Positions 22,813-34,239 of a stretch of 64,000 nt of DNA are shown here, one piece after another (the first letter of the stretch is position 1; the number at the start of each line of letters is the position of its first letter). Where the stretch lies: NCBI RefSeq assembly GCF_954871325.1, contig NC_088775.1, positions 47,655,561 through 47,719,560 on the forward strand. The letters are read 5' to 3'. Below the pieces are notes generated by a model. That model was not told the origin of the DNA. It was given only the letters and a program-made list of their open reading frames with translations, and did not search any database. The translations under genes and the position numbers were made by a program. This DNA comes from Gordionus sp. m RMFG-2023 (lineage: Eukaryota; Nematomorpha; Gordioida; Chordodea; Parachordodidae).

Positions 22813-23048
22813 ATTATCATTATTAAAATTAAAATACTTATTTTTACTACAATTATTAACATTAACAAAATTAGTATAATTATCTAATCTATCATTAAAA
22901 TTAAAATGCTTAATTTTACCTGAACTAAAATAGAAAAACTATTATTACCAAATTTATTATTAAAATTAAAATATTTATTCTTATTTTCTATTAAATTATC
23001 AACATTAAAAAAATTATTAAATTCATTATCAACATATTTCTTTCTTAG

Positions 23049-23393
23049 TCATTTGTTACATTTTTCTTGAGTGTGTCCATCCTGGCCACAAATATTACAT
23101 CTCACAATTATATTGTTTAATCTACATCTTATAGCTAAATGGCCATTCCTGCCACATCTCGCGCATTTCAAATCTTTTGTTAAATCACAATCACGCGACA
23201 TATGGCCTGGCTGACCACAGCTATAGCAACTTATCTGTCTGTAATTATCCGTTCGTATGAAGTTGTTTATATTTCTTTTCTTATCTTCCTCTCTTAATAT
23301 ATTCTTAATATTTTCTAACTCTTTAATCTCTATCTTAACGTAAGTCGTATTTCTTCCTATAATTAAACCTAACGTGAAACTTAAAATTAGCAA
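23049..23393 (-). pseudogene. Gypsy 1 Gag region with three zinc knuckles
   Basis: Three CCHC knuckles (C-x2-C-x4-H-x4-C) in a row: CYSCGQPGHMSRDC, CARCGRNGHLAIRC and CNICGQDGHTQEKC, the nucleocapsid signature. They sit at the C-terminal side of the frame, after a Lys/Glu-rich segment. A capsid domain was not recognised upstream; the frame at 23419-23640 there is short and hydrophobic. Fossil. Confidence 0.85.
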
Positions 23394-23700
23394 TAAAAAT
23401 ATAATTATACTTATATTTTCAAGTATAAAACTTAATAAATTTATTGCGTAATATACAATAAAGTGTACTCAATAACCACTTGATTAAAATAATTTTAACT
23501 AATCTTAAACAATTAAATAAATATAAACATACGAATAAAACCAATACCAAGGTCCAAAATTTATATAACATCAATAAGAGAACCGAAATTATCAAAAATT
23601 TATATATATATTTTTTATTATTTTTTTTACCTTGTTCCAATGTATAATTAGACTGACTTTTGATCTTCTAAAGCCTGGATCAATCACTGTAAGGCATCAC

Positions 23701-24081
23701 TGTACCAATATGGGATTGATATTTATATTGCTGAGGCTAGTGGGAGAGACTGAATATCTATGGAACTAATAATAAATAAATAAATATATAATTATTAATA
23801 ATTTCTAATACTAATTCACTACTTTTAATTCAACTTCTATCAAATCCAAAATAATAATCAAAATATCGTCTGTAAATTCTTTTATAAAATTAATAATCAA
23901 AATATCGTCTGTAAAAATATAAATTTGCATGGCGAACAAAATTAATCGTAATAATAATAATTAAAATTATAATCTAATATTTGAAATATAAATTTGAATA
24001 GAGAACCAAATTAATAATAATAATGATGTTAACTAAACTTCTAATATTCAAAACCTAAAAGATTAAGTACAAACTATAACA
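23701..24081 (-). repeat. Gypsy 1, 5' LTR
   Basis: 381 bp, with the same outer ends as the left LTR. Internally it has a direct repeat AATAATCAAAATATCGTCTG (two copies, near 23851 and 23891) not doubled in the left LTR. Confidence 0.92.
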
Positions 24082-24204
24082 ATATTAATTTTTTACGTAC
24101 TTTTTTTCTGGTACATCTTTTGATAGTAAATATTTATGAATATATATTATTTTTAAAGGATTTTTAATATATTTATTTTATATATACTTTTTTTCTGATA
24201 TATC

Positions 24205-25620
24205 TTTTGATCGCTATTTTTAGGTAAAAATATATTTTGTAAACATGTTATATTAAAATTTGAGTGAAGATGTACCATAGAAAAGTGACAATTGTCATAA
24301 TCGTTATTTTTGAATTTTTTTAAAGTAAATAGGTAAAAATATATATTGTAAACATGTTAAATTAAAATTTCAGTGAAGATGTACCAAAGAAAAGTGACAA
24401 TTGTCATAATCTATATTTTTGAACTTTTTTCAGTTTTTTTAAAATAAATAGGTAAAAATATATATTGAAAACAAGTTAAATTAAAATTTCAGTGAAGATG
24501 TACCATAGAAAAGTGACAATTGTCATAATCTGTATTTTTGAACTTTTATGAGTTTTTTTAAAGTAAATAGGTAAAAATATAAATTGTAAACATGTTAAAT
24601 AAAGATTTCAGTGAAGATGTATCATAGAAAAGTGACAAATCGTTATTTATGAACTTTTTAAAGCAAATAGGTAAAAATATATATTGTAAACAAGTTAAAT
24701 TTAAATTTCAGTGAAGATGTACCATAGAAAAGTGACAATTGTCATAATCGTTATCTTTGAATTTTTTTAAAGTAAATAGGTAAAAATATATATTGAAAAC
24801 AAGTTAAATTAAAACTTCAGTGAAGATGTACCATAAAAAAGTGACAATTGTCATAATCTGTATTTTTGAACTTTTATGAGTTTTTTTAAAGTAAATAGGT
24901 AAAAATATATATTGTAAACATGTTAAATAAAAATTTCAGTGAAGATGTATCATAGAAAAGTGACAAATCGTTATTTATGAACTTTTTAAAGCAAATAGGT
25001 AAAAATATATATTGTAAACAAGTTAAATTTAAATTTCAGTGAAGATGTACCATAGAAAAGTGACAATTGTCATAATCGTTATTTTTGATCTTTTTTGAAT
25101 TTTTTTAAAGTAAATGTGTAAAAATATATATTGAAAACAACTTAAATTAAAATTTCAGTGAAGATGTACCATAGAAAAGTGACAATTGTCATAATCTATA
25201 TTTTTGAACTTTTTTGAGTTTTTTTAAAGTAAATAGGTAAAAATATATATTGTAAACATGTTAAATAAAAATTTCTGTGAAGATGTACCATAGAAAAGTG
25301 ACAATTGTCATAATCTATATTTTAGAATCTTTTTGAATTTTTTTAAAGCAAATGGTTAAAAATATATATTGTAAACATGTTAAATTAAAATTTTAGTGAA
25401 GATGCACCATAGAAAAGTGACAATTGTCATAATCTATATTTTTGAACTTTTTTGATTTTTTAAATCAAATGGGTAAAAATATATATTGTAAACAAGTTAA
25501 ATTAAAATTTCAGTAAAGATGTACCATAGAAAAGTGACAATTGTCATAATCTATATTTTTGAACTTTTTTGAGTTTTTCTAAAGTAAATAGGTAAAAATA
25601 TTTTGTAAACATGTTAAATT
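24205..25620 (+). repeat. Satellite array, 119-bp family, about 12 units
   Basis: Units of GTGACAATTGTCATAATC - TTTTTGAACTTTTTT - AAATAGGTAAAAATATATATTG - AACATGTTAAATTAAAATTTCAGTGAAGATGTACCATAGAAAA. Some units lack the palindrome (24635, 24960 read GTGACAAATCG), and a pair of neighbouring units (with and without it) recurs, pointing to a two-unit higher-order duplication at about 24580-24840 and 24880-25080. Confidence 0.95.
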
Positions 25621-26405
25621 TACACAAAATTCCTAAATTCCCTTTTAATTTTTATAATCAAAATTAATGATGTGTTATTTTCCTGCAAATCGTTAATGCC
25701 TTGATTTTATAAAAACGAGAGATATAAAATTTCGATGAGATTTATTATGATTGTAATAATGACTTAAAATAATAAAAAATTCCACAATTATAATTATACT
25801 TTACTCTTCACAGCAGTCGGAAATGTTTTTTTAACATAATGTATAATAGCTCACAGATGTATAATTAAAGCACTTTTAAATTAATTTATTTTTTCTAAAA
25901 TGTTTATTGCAAAATAAGAATCCTGCATCGGTTATTTTGTATATCAACTTACTATAATATCTTTGACATTTTATTTCAAATCTAGAAGTAAATATATTTA
26001 GTGATATTTATTCACTTTAATGAACGATCTAAAATTACAAGTTTATTGGAATATTCTAAATAATAACTAAGATTATGTGCCAAACACTATAAGTATATCT
26101 AAGATCTTTGCGAGAGGTGAAAACCTTTGGGTAATTTTTTTTACATATTTAATTGAATAATGTTAGACTCCCTATTTGAAGGTCTTTGGCCAGTTTATAT
26201 TTTAAATTTTATTTGGTTTTATACTCCTTTTTTAAAATGTTCTCACAAATTTTATAAGGTCGTTATTTTTAATATTTTCTTATTATTTTTATAACATTAT
26301 ATACACATTTTAGTTTTTTGATAGGGGTAAATACTTTATAATTTTCAAATAATATTTACCAAATTAGATTTGGTAAAAGGAGTGGGGATTTTTATTCCCC
26401 CCCCC
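25621..26405. other. AT-rich DNA between two inverted satellite blocks
   Basis: No gene recognised. Ends in ten C in a row (26397-26406). It is the central part of an inverted arrangement, since the satellite on its right runs the other way. Confidence 0.5.
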
Positions 26406-26409
26406 CTTC

Positions 26410-26766
26410 CGTTTAGTTACTTTTCTATGGTAAATTTCATAGATATTTTAATTTAACTTGTTTACAATATATATTTTTACCTATTTATTTTAAAAAAATT
26501 CAAAAAGGTTCAAAAATAACGATTATGACAATTGTCACTTTTCTATGGTACATCTTCACTGAAATTTTCTAGTTTTCAATATATATTTTTAGCCATTTGC
26601 TTTAAAAAAATTCAAAAAAGTTTAAAAATATAGATTATGACAATTGTCACTTTTCAATGGTACATCTTCACTGAAATTTTAATTTAACTTGTATACTTTT
26701 TACCCATTTGCTTTAAAAAAATTCAAAAATAACGATTATGACATTATCACTTTTCTATGGTACATC
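26410..26766 (-). repeat. Satellite, 119-bp family, about 3 units, inverted
   Basis: GACAATTGTCACTTTTCTATGG at about 26527 and 26640, then a unit with a shortened palindrome at 26741. The array stops within TATGGTACATC exactly where the foldback element begins. Confidence 0.9.
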
Positions 26767-27269
26767 TCGGTATGACTAATTATTGCTTTGCTAAACTGCA
26801 TGGCTAAAATGTCTTGCTAAAAAGCAATTAATCATAATCAATCATAATCAATCATAATCAATCATAATATGATGATATGATATCTTTTAAAAAAAAATTT
26901 TCAAAAACATTTTTTTTATTTTACATAAAACATTAATTAAGTAAAAAATTGATAATAAATATCAAATAATTTAAAATTCTATTTTTACTTAATATTTTTG
27001 GAAAAAAAATATATTTACTAGATTATTACAACTTAAATTTTATTTTCCAATTATAAAATTTAACAAATCTATATCCATAAGAGGGCGTTAAATACATAAA
27101 TATGAAAATATATTCTTAGGAAACCAGAATAAATATTGAATAGCGCTTTTTTTGTATTTGGGTGTAAATACATGTGAAAAATCTAAAATTTTTTTAAAAA
27201 ATAGAGGTTTCTTTGACATTTAATTAATGAGTAGGTTTAGAATCGAAAAATAGTAGAAAGTTTGTAAGT

Positions 27270-29330
27270 AACACATTGCTAGCGTTATTGATCAAAATCT
27301 CTTCATTTTTGGTTTATACCTGTATATTTAGGTGTTAAACATTATCCTAAAAAATATTATGAAAATATTATGATTTGACCGAATGCCGAGCTCAAAACCG
27401 ACCACTTACTAAATATTCGATCGACCAAATTTGGTATTAATATTATTTGGAAAATAATCATTTTTGGTTTATTTATCTATATATACGTGTAAATCTTTAT
27501 CCCAAAAAATATTTTAAAAATATCGTGATTTGACAGATAACCGATTTGAAACCGACCTATTTGAAAATATTATGATTTGACCGAATGACGAGCTCAAAAC
27601 CGACCACTTACTAAATATTCGATCTACCAAATTTGGTAGTAATATTATTTGGAAAATGTTCATTTTTGGTTAATTTATCTGTACATACGTGCAAATCATT
27701 ATCCCAAAAAATATTTAAAAAATATCGTGATTTGACCGATAACCGATTTGAAACCGAAATACTGCGTTGCTGGCGCTCTCTATGGAAAATTCTTCATTTT
27801 TGGTATAATAGTGAACAATAAGGTGTTTAGCATTATTCTAAATAATTTTTTGAAAATATTAAGATTTGACCGAATGGCGAGCTCAAAACCTACCACTTAC
27901 TAAATATTCGATCTACCAAATTTGGTAGTAATATTATTTGGAAAATGTTCATTTTTGGTTAATTTATCTATAAATAAGTCAAATCATTATCCCAAAAAAT
28001 ATTTAAAAAATATCGTGATTTAACCGATAACCGATTTGAAACTGGCCCAATGACTAAATAATGCCTTACTAACGTTATAGGAAAATTCTTATATTTTGGT
28101 TTATACGTGAACAATAACGTGTTAAGCATTATCCTTATTGAAAATATTATGATTTGACCGAATGGCGAGCTCAAAACCGACCACTTACTAAATATTCGAT
28201 CTACCAAATTTGGTATTAATAATATTTGGAAAATGTTTATTTTTGATTAATTTATCTATAAATACGTGCAAATCATTATCCCAAAAAATATTTTAAAAAT
28301 ATCGTGATTTGATTGATAACCGATTTGAAACCGAAATACTGCGTTGCTGGCGTTATCCAAGGAAAATTCTTCATTTTTGGTTTATAAGTGAACAATAAGG
28401 TGTTAAGCATTATCCTAAATAATTTTTTGAAAATATTATGATTTGACCGAATGGCGAGCTCAAAACCGACCACTTACTAAATATTCGATCTACAAAATTT
28501 GGTAGTAATATTATTTGGAAAATGTTCATTTTTGGTTTATTTATCTATATATAAGTGTAAATCATTATCCCAAAAAATATTTTAAAAATATCGTGATTTG
28601 ACAGAAAACCGATTTGAAACCGACCCGATGACTAACTAATGCCTTGCTAACGTTATACATGGAAAATTCTTCATTTTTGGTTTACACGTGAACAATAACG
28701 TGTTAAGCATTATCCTAATTAATTTTTTGAAAATATTATGATTATACCGAATGGCGAGCTCAAAACCGACCACTTACTAAATATTCGATCTACCAAATTT
28801 GGTATTAATAATATTTGGAAAATGTTCATTTTTGGTTAATTTATCTATAAATATGTGCAAATCATTTTCCCAAGAAATATTTTATAAATATCGTGATTTG
28901 ACCGATAACCGATTTGAAACCGAAATAATGCGTTGCTGGCGCTCTCCATGGAAAATTTTTCATTTTTGGTTTATAAGTGAACAATAAGGTGTTAAGAATT
29001 ATCCTAAATATTTTTTTGAAAATATTAAGATTTGACCGAATGGCGAGCTCAAAACCGACCACTTACTAAATATTCGATCTACCAAATTTGGTAGTAATAT
29101 TATTTGGAAAATGTTCATTTTTGGTTAATTTATCTATAAATACGTGCAAATCTTTATCCCAAAAAAATATTTTAAAAATATCGTGATTTGACCGATAACC
29201 GATTTGAAACCGAAATACTGCATTGCTGGCGTTATCCATGGAAAATTCTTCATATTTGGTTTATACCTGTATAATAACTTGGTTTATGATTTGACTGAAT
29301 GCCGAGCTCAAAGCCGACCACATATTTTCA
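27270..29330 (+). repeat. Left arm array, ~290-bp unit, about seven copies
   Basis: The block CGAGCTCAAAACCGACCAC lies at about 27388, 27588, 27878, 28166, 28456, 28757 and 29046; steps after the first are 287-298 bp. Within a unit are a -ATATTATGATTTGACCGAATG- block and a similar -AAATATCGTGATTTGACCGATAACCGATTTGAAACC- block, so the unit itself looks like a diverged dimer. Some units carry a stretch (GATGACTAA--AATGCCTTGCTAACG) resembling the element tip. Short frames here are repeat-derived. Confidence 0.9.
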
Positions 29331-30351
29331 TTTGTCTTACTTCTTTAGATTTTCTTTTATCTTATTTCATCTCGATTCTTTCTTCGTACATTTTTCTCCT
29401 CTCTTCCTTTTTGCTACTTTTTATATCTTCTCTCATCTTTTTTCTTTCTAATCATACCAGTTTATCAATGATTTATCCAGCAATTTATTACACTCGAAAT
29501 AGAAAACAATAAAATAAAATATTCGATATTTGCGAATAGATATTTATAAAAAATAGCATTATTTAAAAATTTTCTATTACATGAACATAATGTGCGAAGT
29601 TTGAAAGCTTTAGAACCTATAGACTGCAACCGAATATGATAGTAGTAAGCATGGCGAGCTTCTAAGACCATCACTATGAACTTCTCGAGAGGGTATAGAT
29701 TTTAGCCAATATGCCTTCTTAGTATCGAGTTACTTATGATCAAAATAAATGTAAATTAGAATCCCGATACTTGAAATATTCAATTTCTTTGCTCGTTTTG
29801 ATTTTAATTAATCTCTAGTGAAAAGGTCGATCTTCAAATAATTTCATTATCCATGTAAGAACTCAATCATATATTTTTCGAAGATATGCTCTACGTAATT
29901 ATAGATTCAGCATTGCAATGCGTCCTTCCTTTTATTATGAAATCCATTAAACTTTAGCCACAATCAAACTATGTATAACATTATAAAATTTAATGACAAT
30001 AATTAAATAATGATTTATATATATCTTTATTATTTTTATAAAAAATTGTAGAAAGCATCGTTGATTTTAATATTTTATTAACTAATTAAACACGATGTTA
30101 CGTTTATAAAAATATATTTGCTTGAAAGGAATAACATAGCTATATCCAAAATATAAGAGAAGCCAAAAAATACATTAAAAATACAAAAAGTATTTATTAA
30201 AGAGAGACTAAATATAATTTATATATATAATATTGTTTGTATTTGTTATATAGTCCTTTGTTTTCGAACAGAAACTATTTAAATTCCTCTTAAGCGTGAG
30301 TTTCTTGCAAACATAAGGCTTTTAAATAAAAATTTAGTTGAAAAGGTTATC
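29331..30351. other. Central part of the foldback element, left of the MITE
   Basis: AT-rich, with a pyrimidine-rich tract at 29335-29460. No gene or known repeat seen. Confidence 0.5.
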
Positions 30352-30359
30352 TTTATGGA

Positions 30360-31057
30360 CAGCGCCTACATGACAGAATTTTCACTGGATGCAAAACCCC
30401 TTCAAAAACCTTTGCCTACCCCCCTAAAAAATTTACCGCCTGCCAAATATCAATATTTTGTAAATATAAAAGATTTATTTTGTAAATATAAAGGATTTAT
30501 TTTGTAAATATAAAGGATTTATTTTGTAAATATAAAGGATTTATTTTGTAAATATAAAGGATTTATTTTGTAAATATAAAGGATTTATTTTGTAAATATA
30601 AAGGATTTATTTTGTAAATATAAAGGATTATTTTGTAAATACAAAGGATTTATTTTGTAAATACAAAGGATTTATTTTGTAAATATAAAGGATTTATTTT
30701 ATAAATATAAAGGATTTATTTTTTAGATAAATTCAATTAAAACCTCGATTATTTACAATGAATTCATTATTATAGCATTATGAGCTTGCTAAAATATCTA
30801 AACCTTTTAAATTACATTTAAAAGGATAGTAGAATTTAGAAAGCAATGTATATGATTGTTTGCAATATATAGATTTGGTCGATGAATTGTATTATAATAG
30901 TTCTATAATAAAAGTATTAATTTCCTATTTCATCTCAAATTTAATAGATAACCCCCCAAAAAATTTATCCTACCCCCATTAGCCGCCTACCCCCTATTCT
31001 CCTCAAAAAAAAATAGGATGCAAACTGTTCCTACCCCTACCGCTCATATAGACGCTG
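30360..31057. mobile_element. hAT-type MITE of the hAT1 family, with 8-bp target duplication
   Basis: Ends CAGCGCCTACATGACAG and CATATAGACGCTG, flanked by a perfect duplication TTTATGGA (30352-30359 and 31058-31065). Subterminal sequence matches hAT1: CAGAATTTTC--GGATGCAAA-CCCCTTCAAAA against the reverse complement of hAT1 9280-9357, and the other side carries GGGGGTAGG blocks like those at 3825-3870. At 698 bp it has no coding part. It would be mobilised by a hAT1-type transposase. Confidence 0.93.
30453..30726 (+). repeat. 22-bp minisatellite inside the MITE, about 12 units
   Basis: Unit TTTTGTAAATATAAAGGATTTA, nearly identical between copies except for single changes (for example ATACAAAGG, and one shortened unit near 30628). 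It is absent from the corresponding place in hAT1. Confidence 0.95.
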
Positions 31058-31065
31058 TTTATGGA

Positions 31066-31439
31066 TGAAAACAAGAATTTTTATACCAATTTTAATATTT
31101 TATAAATCGATCACACCCTCTCACTCATTGTTAGATAGACTTGATGATATATATTATATTTTTTAAATTTTCTCAAACTACTTGATTTATTAATCGTTGC
31201 TATAATATTATACAAGATACCCATGTCCTGAGTCAAATGCCCCGGTCCTAAGATCTTATTAAATTAAACATTCACCTTGCCAATTTAAAAGAATGGATTT
31301 AATAAATATCAATTCAATAACTGGAAAATCATATAATAGAGGGTTTAAAAATTTTTTCGGATCATATTTTCAAAATTTATAAAAATACAAAGAAAATTTT
31401 TCATAGTAATGAAATATACAAATTTACAGGCTGAGGTCA
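31066..31439. other. Central part of the foldback element, right of the MITE
   Basis: AT-rich single-copy-looking DNA; nothing recognised. Confidence 0.5.
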
Positions 31440-32580
31440 TAAAATGTTGTTATCGGTCAAATCATGATATTTTTAAAATATTTTTTGGGATAATGTTTTA
31501 CACGTATTTATAGATATATAAAAAAAATAAACATATTTCAATTAATATTACTACCAAATTTGGTCGATCAAAAATAATAAGTGGTCGGTTTTGAGCTCGG
31601 AATTAGGTCAAATCATAATATTTTCAAAATATTTTTTGGGATAATGCTTAAAACGTCAATGTACACGTATAAACCAAAAATGAAGAATTTCCAATGGATA
31701 ACGCAAGCAATGCAGATTTCGGTTTCAAATCGGTTATCGGTCAAATCACGATATTTTTTAAATATTTTTTGGGATAATGATTTTCACGTATTTACAGATA
31801 AATTAACCAAAAATGAACATTTTCCAAATAATATTACTACCAAATTTCGTAGATCGTATATTTAGTAAGTGGTCGGTTTTGAGCTCGCCATTCGGTCAAA
31901 TCATAATATTTTCAAAATAGGATAATGTATTGTTCACGTATAAACCAAAAATGAAAAATTTTCTATGTATAACGCCAGCAAGACAGTATTTTGGTTTCAA
32001 ATCGGTTTTCTGTCAAATCACGATATTTTTTAAATATTTTTTGGGATAATGATTTGCACTTATTTACAGATAAATTAACCAAAATTGAACATTTTTAAAT
32101 ATTACTACCAAATTTGGTAGATCAAATTTAGTAAGTGGTCAGTTTTGAGCTCGCCACTTGGTCAAATCATAATATTTTCAAAAGATTGATTAGGATAATG
32201 CTTAACAAGTTATTGTTCACGTATAAACCAAAAATAAAAAATTTTCCATGTATAACGCCAGCAAGGCAGTATTTAGTCATTGGGCCGGTTTCAAATCGGA
32301 TTTCTGTGAAATCACGATATTTTTAAAATATTGTTTGGGATAATGTTTTACACGTATATATAGATAAATAAACCAAAAATGAACATTTTCCAAATAATAT
32401 TACTACCAAATTTATGTAGATCGAATATTTAGTAAGTGGTCGGTTTTGAGCTCGGCATTCGGTCAAATCATAATATTTTCAAAATATTTTTTAGGTGTTA
32501 TAATGTTTAACACCTAAATATACACGTATAAACCAAAAATGAAAAGATTTTGATCAATAACGCCAGCAATATGTTCCTTA
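31440..32580 (-). repeat. Right arm array, ~290-bp unit, about four copies, inverted to the left arm
   Basis: GTGGTCGGTTTTGAGCTCG occurs at about 31582, 31871 and 32439, with a variant at 32136. The array is shorter than in the left arm, so the arms have drifted in copy number. It ends in AACGCCAGCAATATGTTC, the mirror of the start of the left array. Confidence 0.88.
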
Positions 32581-33051
32581 CAAACTTTCTACTATTTTTC
32601 TATTCGAAACCTACTCATTAATTAAATGTCAAAGAAACCTCTATTTTTTAAATTTTTTTTAGGTTTTTCACATGTATTTACACCCAAATACAAAAAAAAA
32701 GCGCTATCCAATATTTATTCTGGTTTCCTAAGAATATATTTTTATATTTATGTATTTAACGCCCTCATATGGATATAAATTTGTTAAATTTTGTAATTGA
32801 AAAATTAAATTTAAGTTGTAATAAGCTAGTAAATATATTCTTTTTCCAATAATATTAATTAAAAATAGAATTTTAAATTATTTGATATTTAATATCAATT
32901 TTTTACTTAATTAAAAATTGATTTATGTAAAATAAAAAAAATGTTTTTGAAAATATTTTTTAAAAAGATATTATATCATCAAATTATGATTGATTATGAT
33001 TAATTGCTTTTTTGCAAGACAGTTTAGCAAGGCAGTATTTAGTCATACCGA

Positions 33052-33742
33052 ACATATTCTACTTATTTATATATTTTTATTTTTTTATGGTTTGACTAAA
33101 TAAAAATTTTAAAAAATTTACGATTGCTTCCCTATTAATAAACTTGACGCTTCATCATTATTATATTCTCAAACAAAAGGAAAGATAACAGCATATTTTA
33201 ATTGTACATATAGCTTGAAAATGGAAAAATTAGAAGATATAGAATAATAACTTTTACTAGATATCACAATTTATCTCATGTATAAGTAATAATTACATTC
33301 ATTTAATTATCTTGTAATCATCTTTATAATAATTATGCCATCCATATCAAATAACTAAAATAAATGTCAATCCCTAAAACAATCATTCTAATACATATTT
33401 AAAATATTAGATTTTAGGTATGTATTACTAATATAATTAAAACATTGGTAGTGTAGAAAAGAGATAAACTTAAGCTTATCACAATTCTATAAAAATACTT
33501 GTAGAAATTTAATATATAATAATTCTAATAATTCATGAACACATGAAAAAAACCTTTAATAAATTATTGAATTTCTCAATATCTTAAATAAACCTTAGCC
33601 CTTATTTTTGTAGCATAGCTACAGTAGCTTCACTGGGGCGCAGGAGATATAACCCCCTGAAAAATTTGAATAGCCCCGTGAAGAGAATTTTTTTTTTAAA
33701 AAATAGTTCTCTATTTGAATAAATTTTGACTTTTGTTTTCGC
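33052..33742. other. AT-rich DNA with no recognisable gene
   Basis: Only a short block near 33594 (CCTTAGCCCTTATTTTTGTAGCATAGC) that echoes the duplicated sequence at 10960-11190. Confidence 0.5.
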
Positions 33743-34238
33743 CTAGAGGAATAAAAGCATGGAACTTTTTGTTCCAGAAATTTTTTTTGCTCTCAAAAAT
33801 CTTTTTATGTTAATATATTTATTATTGCTCACAGATATATAATTTTCCTCATATATATTATTTCTTACATAGTTAAATAAATCCATTGTTGTCAATATGT
33901 GATGTTCATATGGGCGTTGCAAGCTTGCTCGAGCTGCTAACCGCTTAGTAACGGTCCATATGTCACAAGGATTTTTACCTTGTGCGGTTTCAAAAAATGT
34001 CACTCAGCCTTTATCCCAAAATCATTTTCATGATTGTAGAGATTAATGATTTAATTTTTATATTGGTTACTGTTCCATCAGAAAAATAATAAATTTTAGC
34101 CACTATATCAAATCTTTCATTCAAGAATATGATCAATTTTTGAAATAAATAAAATGCACATGCGTTGGGCTTTAAATAATCTGATATAACCACTAAATTT
34201 GCATGTTTTATTATGTTGTCCTCACGGTAATAAATCAT
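33743..34238 (-). pseudogene. Conserved-protein fragment (YFSDG ... QGK-PCD ... KRLAARASLQRPY)
   Basis: Two adjacent minus-strand frames, 34238-34011 (75 codons) and 34003-33743 (86 codons). The first reads ANLVVISDYLK, AFYLFQKLIIFLNERF and KIYYFSDGT; the second FFETAQGKNPCDIW, TVTKRLAARASLQRPYEHHILT. From memory, a protein with SDG, then HFF-ATSHGK--CDGIGG, then VKRLAARASLQRPY is common in several invertebrate genomes as a multi-copy gene; its function is not known to me and a DDE-type transposase origin is only a guess. Here the two parts are in different frames with a stop near 34010, and the usual GIGG is lost, so the copy is broken. Confidence 0.5.
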
Positions 34239-34239
34239 A

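Larger units (their letters stand above)
18145..24081 (-). mobile_element. Gypsy-type LTR retrotransposon (Gypsy 1), 5.9 kb, both LTRs present
   Basis: The LTRs run 18145-18570 and 23701-24081, both with TG...CA ends, flanked by a perfect 5-bp duplication ATATT (18140-18144 and 24082-24086). On the coding (minus) strand the tract AAAGGGTGGAGG precedes the 3' LTR, a fair polypurine tract. Parts in order: zinc-knuckle Gag region, protease, reverse transcriptase, RNase H, integrase, then a small zinc-knuckle frame. A primer-binding site was not recognised. Near-identical LTR ends and the intact duplication suggest a fairly young insertion. It is broken, with several breaks in the coding part. 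Confidence 0.93.
26767..33051. mobile_element. Foldback-type element with arms made of ~290-bp tandem repeats; no transposase
   Basis: The ends are inverted: TCGGTATGACTAA at 26767 and TTAGTCATACCGA ending at 33051. The inverted similarity continues inward through GCTTTGCTAAACTG, AAAGCAATTAATCATAATC, GAGGGCGTTAAATACATAAATAT and AGGAAACCAGAATAAATATTG, then through tandem units, to about 29330 on the left and 31440 on the right. The centre has no transposase gene. A clean target duplication was not seen: the left flank belongs to the satellite, the right does not. The family is not recognised; this is a transposase-dependent or recombination-made foldback. Confidence 0.8.

Noticed and set aside
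23419-23640. 73-codon hydrophobic frame as an envelope or membrane protein
   Set aside because: It is Leu/Ile/Phe-rich mainly because of base composition, lies at the Gag end of Gypsy 1, and shows no signal or envelope features.
27633-29062. Several 60-80-codon frames in the foldback arms (also 31581-32326)
   Set aside because: They recur with each ~290-bp unit, on both strands, and carry no codon signal.
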